64,000 nucleotides of DNA from Rosellinia necatrix. Lineage: Eukaryota; Ascomycota; Sordariomycetes; Xylariales; Xylariaceae. A program made the translations under genes and the position numbers. The notes under the pieces were generated by a model, which saw only the letters and a list, made by a program, of their open reading frames with translations, was not told the origin of the DNA and did not search any database. The stretch's first letter is position 1. Each line of letters begins with the position of its first letter. Shown here piece by piece: positions 10,527 to 20,582 of the stretch. The stretch lies in contig JAGYVD010000004.1 of the NCBI GenBank assembly GCA_021209875.1, positions 2,294,001 through 2,358,000 on the forward strand. Reading direction: 5' to 3'.

Positions 10527-12157
10527 CTACTCATCTCGGTGGGAGATTTTCGGTACCAGCCACCAGGTAATGCCCCCTACCACGAACAACGCAAGCACAA
10601 TGGGTTGTAAAACAGCTACACCGGCGCTGGTAGCAATCAGGCCTGTGATCGATGGAAATATTGCGCCACCAGCTTGAGCGAGTACGAAGATAAAACCTGT
10701 GTTTTGTCAGTATGAAAGTATACTGCGTCATCCAACGAAGATGCTCACCAAGGGCTGCAGACTGTGATTCGCGAGGAAACAATTTAGATGCGACGGACAT
10801 TCCCTGCGAGTCGGGTCAGAACACTCGATATCCACCCACTTCTTAGCTGATTAGGACTCACGGTAGCAAAAAACGGCCCGGAGAAGAATCCTATGAAACT
10901 CAGGGCAATTGCGCTGCCGACGATGCTGGGCTGCAGCCAGAAGACGAGTTGCAGCGCTGCACATATGGCACTATATACCAATATCGTCCTCTGCTCGCCA
11001 AAGCGGAATGTCGGCTCGGGGAGCAAGAGTCTGCCCGCTAACAATCCGCCGTAAAAACCGGTGGGGATATAACCAACACTGGACAGTTTACCGCCACGGA
11101 CGGTTGTCAAAAACTCTACAACCCAGCCACCAGCCGTAAATGTAGCCCCTAGGTGGAAAAAGTAGAACATGCTAAGGAGCCACAACGTCTTGGACTTGAG
11201 GAGCTTTGTCATGGCAACCAATGCGCGTTGATTGCGCTTCTGACTGCGAGACTCACCCCCCGCGTTTAGTCTCTTATACAGGGTATCTCGAAAGGCAATC
11301 ATTACCCCGGCGACGTTGAGCACGCTAACCCCAATCAACACGAAGTATACTCGCTTCCAGCCATCAATCGCCAACGAGTTGGCGCTATTCGCAATAGCGG
11401 TGGCTATCAGGGGGCCAATGAAAGTGCCAAGGGCGTAGCAAGCGTGAATGAAGCTCAGCCATCGGTGCGGCACGTTATTCAAGTTGCTCACAAACGTGTT
11501 CGAATGGGCATCTTGGTAAGCCATCCCAAGGGCTTGGAAAAGAAAGGAAAGGCAGAAGACAGCGAGCGGACTCCATGGGCGTAACGCTTGGGCGACCAGC
11601 TGGAGAAGAGAGCCGATAAATAGTAGTTGGCCAAGCGTCAGTTGTGCCGTCAGAATTGGGTTCGTGACAGCGGCGAGAAGCCATCCCGCAAACGTCGTCC
11701 CGTAACTTAGGTTTAGGTATTTGATCAGCCATGTTCAAGGCGGGGAGGAGGTTGTTTCAAATACCTACATAATGGCGATCTCCCCAGTCCCGATATGAAA
11801 ACTACTTAAGATATATGGTATCAAAGGTCCTACTATGACAAGTAGATCAGCATCTCCTCTAACGGATACAATACAGAGAGAGCCGCGATGCCTCTAGACC
11901 GAGCTAGGTGGCGCCATGGCGTGGCACGATGATTACTTACAAGTGCCATCATTGATACCAGCACAAAAGAATGAGTATCCAGCGACTATCAGTTTGAGAA
12001 AAGGTGTGGCGGGCTCGCGATCGGTGGCTTCATTCCGTGATGATTGTTGCTCCGACGATGATTCAAGGTCTTTCGCCGGTCCACGATGGAGCTCTGTTAG
12101 CTCTGTTCGCGGATAAGACTGGGCTATGTCTGCCACGGCGGTCTGCGTGATCGACAT
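10527..12157 (-). CDS. MFS transporter (fungal Bsc6/FucP-like subgroup)
   Basis: Major facilitator permease in a cell membrane; substrate unknown. Five minus-strand exons: 12157-11941, 11832-11769, 11705-10862, 10803-10749, 10696-10527; total 1350 nt, 449 aa. After a polar N-terminus (MSITQTAVADIAQ and on) the first helix reads KLIVAGYSFFCAGINDGT and joins LGPLIPYIL from exon 2. The next signature is YGTTFAGW, then LGMAYQDAHSNTFV and HACYALGTFIGPLIAT in the N-terminal half. After the central loop (KRLNAGGESRSQKRNQ) come the C-terminal helices, ending GGITWWLVPKISHRDE. About 11-12 hydrophobic segments fit the family. The YQDxHSN signature is typical of the fungal Bsc6-like MFS group related to bacterial fucose permeases. 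It is divergent from Hid1. The intron placed at 11706-11768 is needed to skip an in-frame stop. Confidence 0.87.
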
Positions 12158-13200
12158 TGTTGGCTGTATCGGCCTCCAACAGCGTTGCTAAGCGTTGCTG
12201 GGCGTTGCTAGGACCTAAATGGGAGTGGCGCCGACCAAAGGCCATGGTCATCTAGAGGCAGGTCTCCTTGCTTATATACTGTATAGGCGTGCAAGTCGCC
12301 GTTGCCGTTGAAGATCCATCGGCAAATAATCGGAATAAGCTAAGGGGCGCCATATGTACGGCATCCCGCATCGGCCCGTCTTCCCCGGCGAGTTCTGATG
12401 CGGAGCCACCGGAAGTGGAGGAGACTTCCGGGACCCAAGTGCTGGCGCTCATCGCTTCACTGATTCGTTACAAGCGACAAATGGCGGAAGCAAGTGCGGA
12501 CTTTCCTTATGTGTGAATACAACCTAACCCATATCTGGTTCATCCACGCCTTGAAGGATTGAGGGACTTATCCGAGCTTTAACCGAACATCAATTTACCA
12601 TGTTAAGCTGCCTTTAAAGTTGGTAGGTACTTATTTAACCTAATTAGGTTTAGAAGGTACCTACTAAGGCAGGCATTTAGCCCCGATAGATACCAAATGT
12701 TCACCTCATACATAGCATGTAAGTAGGGCATGTATGTTGATTAACAGGGACATCTACGTATCTTGCCATCTTCCTCCTTCTCTAGGCACAGGCTGTCCTC
12801 ACATGCGTATCGATAAGGCGGGCAACATTGGAACCTTAGACCTTGTCTACCTACCTAGGTCCCGACATTACCTGTACCCATGAGGTAACGGCGCTGGCGC
12901 TATCAAGCAACCAAGATCGCAACTCGGCGACAGATCTACTTACATCTCCGACTCGCCTTACTCACGCCACACATCCCTACCTCTGCATCTCATATACCCC
13001 GACAAGAGTGCGATACACCGGAATTTGTTCTTCTAGCAAGTCAACGGACTCAGCAAACCAACAAGCCAACGAGCCAACAAGCCAACCATATCCCCCCGTC
13101 TCCCTGTGCCCCGCAGCTTTTGGGCATATTCACCAGAGCGAAGAGCCCCAGCCTGCTCCCTGGCCGTCCGTTTCTGTAGACATGGACTGGCCTTGCCGCG
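12158..13200. promoter_or_regulatory. Divergent intergenic region between the MFS gene and Hid1
   Basis: About 1 kb separating two divergent starts, so it holds both promoters. An 82-codon ORF at 12268-12516 has no recognisable domain. A cluster of TAGGTA/TACCTA motifs lies at about 12600-12670 and again at 12848-12858. No TATA box stands out. Confidence 0.5.
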
Positions 13201-16061
13201 ATGGGTGCCAGTGACTCTAAGCTCGTATTCAAAAAGGGCATCTTCAGGTTGTCCGAAGAACGGCACATACCCGCCGATGACCCATACTGGACATCTGTCA
13301 GTCTCCTGGTCATTCCGCGACCAAGCGATAAGGCTCCAGGCGCGTCTTGCTAATATTCCACAGTTTTGGGAGCTCCCAGAGTCTTCTGAAGATGTTTTCA
13401 GCCTCTTTTCGCCTGCGGATATCAGGCGGACCCGAGACAGAGCGATAGAAAACCTAGAGACGCTCGTCTTAGCCGTTACCTCGCGCTTGTTCATCTTGCG
13501 CCATCACCCGTCCTTCCCCGATGCCGAATTTGCACCCGAAAGAGACGCCCTGAACTGCATTCGCGTCCTCACCCGCATCCTACCGTATCTATACGAGGTC
13601 GATAGCTTGCAAACTTGGGAGGATAATTTCTTTTGGGGTACAAGGAGGAAACGAACACGACGATCGGCCATTGCCAATGAGGTGCTATTCGACGAAGCCC
13701 AGGAAGACAAGCCAGATACGACGGCCCCCGTTGACGAATTCGAAGATGCGAAACCTCTGGCAGAGGAGCTTATAGATACCCTGATTGACCTGCTCTTCTT
13801 CTCGGATTTCACGGTCCCGAGACAACCCCACGGGAAACCCAAGGTCACTTATGCCATTTGGCAGAGCGGCGTGGGTTGTAACACGGTTGTGCCGACGACA
13901 AAGGAGTATGAGAGCAACCGGTGCGAAATACTGCGACTGCTTTTGACTCTCGCGAGCCAGAGCATGTATATGTCGCCAAACCTGCTCCCAACCAAGGGCA
14001 CAAGGGCCTTGACTTATATCTGCACCTGCCCCGATAAACAAGTTGTGCTGTCAGTCCTGTGCTCGCTATTGAATACGGTGAGTGAGAGTGGCCGAAACCC
14101 GGGCACAGATCTTTTTTCTAACTCGTACAGACCCTCAAGTACAATCCGGCGAGTTGGCGCGTCCCTATCAACACTCTCGTTTTTAGGGACCCAAAGGAAG
14201 TTCTCGTCACCTATACCTTACAATTCCTCTTAGTTATCTTGATTTACCCAATCCCGGAATTTCCGGCTGGCTCTACGCCGAAGAATTACTATCGCCATTT
14301 TCTAGGCCGACTTCATCGACCCCAAGACTTCCAGTTTATTCTGGATGGCATGACGAGAATTCTCAACCAGCCCATACAGGCCAATACGTCGTATCTTCCT
14401 GGCACGCAAGCCACCGCAAGGTTCTCCCCTGAGATCACCATGCTGTTCTGGGAGGTAACGCAGTGTAATAAACGCTTTAGATCATACATGATCGACACGC
14501 AGCGCGCGCATGATTTTGTCATACTAATCCTTTTCTATGCGACCGAGTATAAACTCGATACCTCAAAACAAGGCGTAGTAAGGATGTGTGCATTCTTGTT
14601 GCAGACACTAAGTGTCGAGAAGAACTTTGGTATCAATCTCAACAAGCATTTTGGTGCGCCAGACACCCTTCCAGCAGTCATTAGAATACCTAATTTCAAG
14701 GGAACTTATGGGGACTTTCTCATCCAGGCAAGTTCCCCCGGTTTGAGTCACAATGCAGCCACTAATCATTGATTTTAGTCAATCTATAATCTCATCACTA
14801 GCAGTCAGGGAAAGCTCTCTGCCATATACCCAGCGCTACTAGCAGTCGTTAACAACGTTGCCGCATATTTAGAAGGCATCAATGGCACAACGTGCTCGAA
14901 ACTAATACAGCTTTTCAATTCAATGTCCTCTCCATCCTTTCTTTTGGCTAATGATACAAATCATATTTTGTTGAGTTCTCTACTGGAATCCATGAACGCC
15001 CTCATAGAACACCAATACGAGAGTGAGCGAACCCGAACGAAATAATGCGATACACACTGACTATGATAGAAAATCCAAACTTCGTCTACCTTGTTCTAAA
15101 GAATAGGAAGCGTTTTGAGGCTCTACGGAGCTTCACCCTGGAGAGTGGCCAAGAAGAGCTCGAGCGGCGAAACCGCCTAAGAAAAGAAAACGGGCAACCT
15201 ACCGACCCATTCGATACAAGTTCCAGGCGGAGCTCTGTCGAGAGTTTACGCAGCCCGACCACAGCCACACCGAAAATCCCATCTCTGAGCAACGTACCGG
15301 AGGAGGACGCTACATTTGCGATTGGTGACGATGAGGATGAGAGCGATGGAGAGGAGCGTCCAACACCAGCCCAGTCGAGTTCCAGCGAGAATCCTTCTCG
15401 CGCTTCATCTGTTGTAGATACTGGGGACGCCGTTCCGGCACAGTTGAAGGGAATGTCTGAAAAGGCCCGGGGAAAGATGCCTGCTGGCATTCCAACCTTC
15501 TCTAGGCAGAATAGCACCACGAGTTTGGGAAGCTATTCTGCAGCCGGTCAATCTACATCGGGCGGTTTTGAGCCGTCCGCGGATTGGATCGAAACCTGGC
15601 TTCCAGAACTTCCCTTACACACTATTCTGACCATGATACAACAGCTGACCGTTCTCATTGACCGTCAAGTACTGAGCGCTGACTTCCCCACCCCTGCTAC
15701 CCTCACGACTATCAAAGAAGCTGACCTAGTTGCTATTGAACCATCGTCGATCCGAGTCCAATCCTTCGAATGGTCGCCCTTGGCCCTTGGCTGGTACGAA
15801 TCCTTAATATGGGGTTTTATCTTCGCAAGTGAAATACAAGTAGCGAAGGGTACAGCTGGCATATGGAACGGCACAAACATCAAGTTGTTCAAGGTTCAAG
15901 AAACTGCTCCGGCAGGCCCAACCTTGACATCACCACGCGGGGCCGTCGATGCTGTCGGTAGTAACATCGTATCAAGAATTGGTTCAATTAACCTTCGCGG
16001 TGTAGCTCCCACAGGTCCCGCCTCGCCTAGTCTCCCGCCCCAAAGACCACCACCGGCCTAG
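13201..16061 (+). CDS. hid1: Hid1 family protein (Golgi/secretory traffic)
   Basis: Homologue of HID-1 (S. pombe Ftp105), a peripheral Golgi protein that in animals and yeast works in late secretory sorting. Five exons: 13201-13296, 13364-14077, 14131-14727, 14779-15022, 15070-16061; 2643 nt, 880 aa. The protein begins MGASDSKLVF, a good N-myristoylation signal. Family segments follow: SADIRR-like FSPADIRRTRD, LNCIRVLTRILPYLYE, FWGTRRK, LIDTLIDLLFFSDFT, YAIWQSGVG, NRCEILRLLL, ASWRVPINTLVFRD, FYATEYKLD, QGKLSAIYPALLAVVNN, and NPNFVYLVLKNRKRFEALRSF. Residues about 590-700 are Ser/Pro-rich and acidic, probably disordered, and the C-terminus ends in PPQRPPPA. Intron 3 (14728-14778) appears to use a GC donor (CAG/GCAAGT). 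An upstream frame that reads into exon 2 without splicing is not supported. Confidence 0.93.
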
Positions 16062-16790
16062 GGCGTTTCATGTTAGAATAGCTGAGCATTATGGAGTGAG
16101 TCGTGGTTTTCTTCTCGTCATAAGGGGAAATAAGACACGATGAGGGGATACCGGGGCGGAGGTGTTAATGGGTGCGGGCGCCTTGAGTCGTACCGTACAT
16201 TAGTGCTAGTATTTTTAGTATTTTGAATTTGACCGAAACATATTTATGCCCTTGGGGATACTACTACGCTAGGTGTTTTCGTCACTATAATACTATGACT
16301 GACAGAAGCTTGCACGAGGACAAGGCAAATCCCCTTCTATATCATTTACATACCGCCGAGCAGTAGGAGTAGTAGTAGATGCTAGTATTAAACAGTCTCA
16401 CTCACTAAAGGGAATGAGGGCAAATGTAACTAAAAACGAAAAAAAACGGTGGGTGAATGTACGCTAGTATTTCGTCGTCGTATTGCTATGGGCTCGTTCA
16501 ATACCAGCTCATGTATGCTTTGCCGGGGGGAAGCACAAATGATGTTATACAATACTTTTCGTTCCGCAAAACGCTCCCTGATCATGCCCAAGTCTCATGC
16601 CGCGCTTCTTTTTAAGGGGGATATCTTAGCTCGTATGCCTATGCCAACGCCCGAAAATGCTACTCCAAAAAAAAGAAAGAATAATCTCTACAGAATAACT
16701 GTCGTGGACAAGACAAATCCTCATAACCGCCCCTATCCGAATATATACGTTTGAAAAAAAAAATTTGGTAAGCGTCCATGATTCTCGCAA
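16062..16790. other. Convergent 3' intergenic region between Hid1 and Zrg17-like
   Basis: Downstream of two converging genes; it should contain both poly(A) regions. It is AT-leaning with A-rich runs at about 16438-16447 and 16752-16764. The 101-codon ORF at 16449-16754 has no domain. Confidence 0.5.
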
Positions 16791-18368
16791 TTACACATTG
16801 GATGTGCCGAGTTGTAGGCTGACCTCCCACTTCAGGCTGCTACCTCGGCCATATCCTTCCCCTAACCTGTTCTGGATGAGGTTTGAGATTCGGAGCCGTA
16901 AGCGGCTCATAGTGGCATCGTCGCAACCCTTGGACACGGTCACCTTGAGGTTGGCCATGCAGAGCCCGTAATGAACCTGCCAAAATTGCGCTTCTTCGAC
17001 TCGTTCGATGCTCGGCTCTGTCTCAATTTCTCGCAAGACGTCCGAAACACTGAAGTCCTTGTGTTTGGCCGGGTCGGAGCCCAAGCGCCCTCCGTAGCTC
17101 ATGAGCAGCATAAACCCCTGAGCGACGGCCAGCCGCGCCCCCAGCCCAAACATGGCTATGGCGATCAACCCGCAGACCGCGCTGTCAAGCATGATGTGCA
17201 ACTCGATGGACAAGAGCGGAAGCACCACAAGAAGGCCAGATACCGAGAGGGTCAAGAAATGGAACGGGTTTGACAGAATGCCGGGCAAGCTAGCCAGGTA
17301 ACTTACGCGCATAGCTCGGCTAATTCTGGCATGGTTTCTAAGGCCGAATGCGCTGATCAGGGTCGCGACTATGGTCGCGAGGCTGACAATGTCAAGGCTA
17401 CCCATGGCGACCCTCGGTGCATCATGTCCGTGGGCATGCCCTTGATGGGAGTCATGGTCGCCGTGTCCAGCGTGGCCCTCGAGGACGTGCTTTACAGTAT
17501 GGCTGACAAGATCAAAGCCGCCAAAAATCAGGAAGATGCTCATGGCAAACCCAGCCAAGACTTCTGCGCGTTCCAGACCGAAGGGATACCGAATGCTGCT
17601 TCGCTTCCAGACCTCGAAGTTGCCGAGCACCTCAACTCCCACACAGATCAACGCGGACCCCACGTCGAAGAATACCAAGTGCGAGAGCGCCGTCATGGTG
17701 AGGGAGCCATGGGCCGTCAAGAATAGTCGAATGGCAACGAGGGCATGGCACATACACCAGTATAAGCGATGGCGCTGGTCTCTGGACATGGACTTCCAGG
17801 CCTCCTTCAGAGTAGGCACGGGAAGATCGCGTGGGAGCGCAAGGGGCGCCCTCGGCGGAGGTTCTTGGAAGATCTGGTGCTGGGCACTGATACTCGAATG
17901 CTTATACTTGTGACCACGGCGTTGGCCAACACTGGGCTTGACGGGAGAGGTAGAGATGACCTGAGTCTGGAAGTTGAAAGGGTTCGGGGCATTGCTCGAG
18001 GCGGACATGTCAATTGGCGCAGCGTTCTCGTTTGAGAAGTCGTCACCGAGGGTGGGCGCCATCCCTGGAACGAGAAGACTGTCGCGATTCAGGAAAGTTG
18101 GCGCGACGGGGGAGAGACGCTTCGGGTCGTAGAAGGGGTAGGGAACGTGGTGGCTGTCGCCGGCGGAGGCGGTCAAAGCCGATTGGGAAATGATCTGGCG
18201 GTGGGGGAAGCGGTCGGGACTGTCGTGGCCGTGGCCGTGGCCGTGGCTATCGTAGGGGCCGTAGTGGTCGTCGTCGGGCGTCTCGATGGTAGGGATGATC
18301 GGAACGAGGATGGGAGATGGGATCGCGCTGCCGGTCATGGTGGCCTTTTGCTCATACCACGACAACAC
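16791..18368 (-). CDS. zrg17: Cation diffusion facilitator, Zrg17-type zinc transporter subunit
   Basis: Single-exon gene, 525 aa (514 aa if the second Met at 18338 is used; that start gives MTGSAIPSPILVP). It belongs to the CDF zinc transporters of the ER/early secretory pathway; yeast Zrg17 works as a heteromer with Msc2 (Cis4 in fission yeast). The long polar N-terminus has a GHGHGHGH stretch (residues 42-48) and the marker RRGHKYKHSSISAQHQIF. Membrane helices follow from about residue 203. A His-rich loop (about 299-315) lies between TM4 and TM5, where CDF proteins carry their zinc loop. TM5 keeps the metal pair HIMLD (391-395). The TM2 site reads HLVFFD (230-235), spaced by four instead of three residues, which fits a partner subunit. 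A C-terminal cytosolic domain follows. The ORF continues through a GTAAGT at about 17300, where the homologous reading looks unbroken, so I did not splice it. Confidence 0.88.
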   Translation of the reverse strand: MLSWYEQKATMTGSAIPSPILVPIIPTIETPDDDHYGPYDSHGHGHGHDSPDRFPHRQIISQSALTASAGDSHHVPYPFYDPKRLSPVAPTFLNRDSLLVPGMAPTLGDDFSNENAAPIDMSASSNAPNPFNFQTQVISTSPVKPSVGQRRGHKYKHSSISAQHQIFQEPPPRAPLALPRDLPVPTLKEAWKSMSRDQRHRLYWCMCHALVAIRLFLTAHGSLTMTALSHLVFFDVGSALICVGVEVLGNFEVWKRSSIRYPFGLERAEVLAGFAMSIFLIFGGFDLVSHTVKHVLEGHAGHGDHDSHQGHAHGHDAPRVAMGSLDIVSLATIVATLISAFGLRNHARISRAMRVSYLASLPGILSNPFHFLTLSVSGLLVVLPLLSIELHIMLDSAVCGLIAIAMFGLGARLAVAQGFMLLMSYGGRLGSDPAKHKDFSVSDVLREIETEPSIERVEEAQFWQVHYGLCMANLKVTVSKGCDDATMSRLRLRISNLIQNRLGEGYGRGSSLKWEVSLQLGTSNV

Positions 18369-19454
18369 TAAGCCGCGCGTGCTTGGCGCTGATTACTCGC
18401 CCCGATTAAGGACAAGTAATAAAAAGGGGTGATGGGTACTCCAAAGACCCGCCAGCAGCTGGGAATCGCTCAGACGCAAACAGAATGCACACGCCAGTTG
18501 ACTTCATGACGTTTTTGCGAACGGAAGCAAAGAGCGGTTTGTGAGACCGAGGGGTGGTTTGTCTCGGCCAAGTTGAGGTGGGTGTCTTTGTTGTTGCTGC
18601 TGCTGCTGTTGTTGCCGCTGCCGCTGCTGCTATTCCTGCCGAAGGCTGTAGAGGTACATATACCTGAGCGCGTGGGCTACATACAGTGATCACTGATGGC
18701 TTGCCGTTGGCGCCTGATCCTGGAACAACATGCGGGACAGATATGTACAAGGTAACCACCTACCGCTACCTAATAGGTAGGTAGTTAGGCAAGTACCTAA
18801 CAGGTAGGTACTTACTAGTAGTTAACTCTACCTAAGTACCTAGGTTTCGCTCTGTCTTAATAGGAAGGACTACCTAAGGAGGTGCAGTACGTAGGTAGGT
18901 GCTTGCCCCAAGAAACCCGTAGATACCTGGCATGATAAAACATTTCTAGTATATATTGAGGTACATATAATAGTGTATATGCATGTATTTGGATCTAAGA
19001 TGCCACTGGCGCTCCTCCTGCCTCTAGTTAGTGTAAGTGGGCGTGGTCATGCAGGTGACGGTTGCACAAAAATAGGAGACAAGCCAGACTGGGTGGCCAA
19101 TGAAAGTGGTCGCAGGGAGGGCCCTGGTCAATCCTCTGCTCCATTGAAAAGTGGCACTGGCTCTCTGCAATTGCCAAGTGTTGAATTCCCTCTAGTTATC
19201 ACGTCACGTCGCCGGCGACATCTGCCAGTCTTGAAATCTACTTCCTCCCAACAACACAGCCGAAAGTCTAATTAATATGCTTAACAGCCCCCGCATATCG
19301 CAACATCTGTCCTCAATACGGCTCGCTGGTGTATTATAACACGCGCAAATGGAACCCGGTCGTTAACCTCAACTATCTATTGCGCCGAGATGATGGGGAT
19401 TGTTGGTCTACCTCGCCCTGATCGTAACTCAGATCCACGAAGGATAGCGCCCAT
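18369..19454. promoter_or_regulatory. Divergent intergenic region between Zrg17-like and the two-TM protein
   Basis: Contains CTG/GTT triplet repeats (about 18587-18640), which create a false 117-codon minus-strand ORF, and a dense cluster of TAGGTAGG/ACCTA motifs (about 18765-18902). Both 5' leaders and promoters should lie here. Confidence 0.5.
18765..18902. repeat. Cluster of TACCTA/TAGGTA motifs
   Basis: More than ten copies of ACCTA or its complement TAGGT in about 140 bp, with palindromic joins such as TACCTAGGTTT. The same motif recurs in other intergenic regions of this window. Confidence 0.8.
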
Positions 19455-20582
19455 ATGACAATGGAAAACGCATCTCCCATTCAAGACACTATCCCGCGTC
19501 TGTCGACAGACACAACCGCAAGTGGGCGCAAGAGGAGCGGTTCAGGGGGCAGTATATTGTCCAGGTTCTCCTTTCTACGGAGCTCCGAAAGCAAAACGAG
19601 CCCAGAGAATCTACAACCCCAGAAACCTCTCCCCGCTACTAACAACTCCATCGGCCCTGAGAATGCCTCCGAAAGACCCCAGCGTGCCCTAGCGGCCGCT
19701 ATGTCTCAACAGAAGACTCGTAGGCGTCGAGGCTCCCTACGAAAAGTAGCCTTGTTAGGCCGCGGCGCCGCTCGCGAGAAACGCGAGTCGAAGCTCCAAC
19801 CACCCCCACAGCAACAACTGCCTCAGTCCCTCGTCATAGACACGTCACAGGCTCTCCTTCAGCAACCTTCTGTGTCGCCGCCGGTACAACAGCAACTTAC
19901 CAGTCCCGATTCCACGATCGGCCTAGGGTTATCTGATGCTACGCCACGCCCACCCATGGAGCGCTTCGACTCGAGGGCTGTGGCCGCAATGCAGACGAAA
20001 TTAACCGCAGCCCCTAATCTCGACGCTCAATTGACAAGCCCCACGATTTCTTACACGTCGACGACAGACGAAGAGGATGGGCTCTCGGTACAAGTACCAT
20101 CCCTTTTTCAACCTAATCGAGCGCCTTTCTTGTCCGGTTCTGAATCTTACTATCATGGCTCATCGCGCCGCACGCAATCACCAGCACACCCGATACAACG
20201 CCGACGATCCACAAATAAGCAGCAGTACGCTAAATCGCCTCTATCGTTACAGGGGTTAGCAACAGGAAGCCCAGCCTTAGGCAATATAGACGGGGGTTAT
20301 CACGACTACGGCGAGACAGAGTGGTGGGGGTGGGTTGTTCTCGTGGTTACATGGTTCGTGTTTGTTCTCGGTATGGGCTCTTGCTTGAACATCTGGAGCT
20401 GGTCTTGGGACGTTGGTTCGACACCTTATGCCTCGCCTGAGCTCGAAGACGATCCCACACTCCCCATCGTTGGCTATTATCCTGCCCTGATGATACTTAC
20501 ATCTATCATGGCGTGGGTTTGGGTAATTGTTGCGTGGGTAGGCATGAAATATTTCAGGCACGCGAAGATCAGTGGCGATTAG
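19455..20582 (+). CDS. Conserved fungal protein with two C-terminal TM helices
   Basis: Single-exon gene, 375 aa. The first 280 residues are Ser/Pro/Gln-rich and basic (for example KTRRRRGSLRKVALLGRG), probably disordered and phosphorylated. The C-terminal 89 residues are the conserved part: ETEWWGWVVLVVTWFVFVLG (TM1, about 290-312), a loop WSWDVGSTPYASPELEDDP, PIVGYYPALMI, then TM2 (about 344-363) ending KYFRHAKISGD. I recognise this double-helix module as widespread in filamentous ascomycetes but know no function. It loosely resembles the PIG-P/Gpi19 two-helix layout (W/Y-G-W-V, then YYP), but the resemblance is too weak to assign. Start: ATG at 19455; a second Met lies two codons on. Confidence 0.8.
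   Translation: MTMENASPIQDTIPRLSTDTTASGRKRSGSGGSILSRFSFLRSSESKTSPENLQPQKPLPATNNSIGPENASERPQRALAAAMSQQKTRRRRGSLRKVALLGRGAAREKRESKLQPPPQQQLPQSLVIDTSQALLQQPSVSPPVQQQLTSPDSTIGLGLSDATPRPPMERFDSRAVAAMQTKLTAAPNLDAQLTSPTISYTSTTDEEDGLSVQVPSLFQPNRAPFLSGSESYYHGSSRRTQSPAHPIQRRRSTNKQQYAKSPLSLQGLATGSPALGNIDGGYHDYGETEWWGWVVLVVTWFVFVLGMGSCLNIWSWSWDVGSTPYASPELEDDPTLPIVGYYPALMILTSIMAWVWVIVAWVGMKYFRHAKISGD

Noticed and set aside
18406..18759. 117-codon minus ORF before the Zrg17-like gene
   Set aside because: Ala/Thr runs come from CTG/GTT triplet repeats; it is probably the 5' leader of the zinc transporter.
10527..20582. A secondary-metabolite cluster around the MFS gene
   Set aside because: Neighbours are housekeeping genes (Hid1, Zrg17, two-TM protein), and no PKS, NRPS, P450 or terpene synthase motifs were seen.
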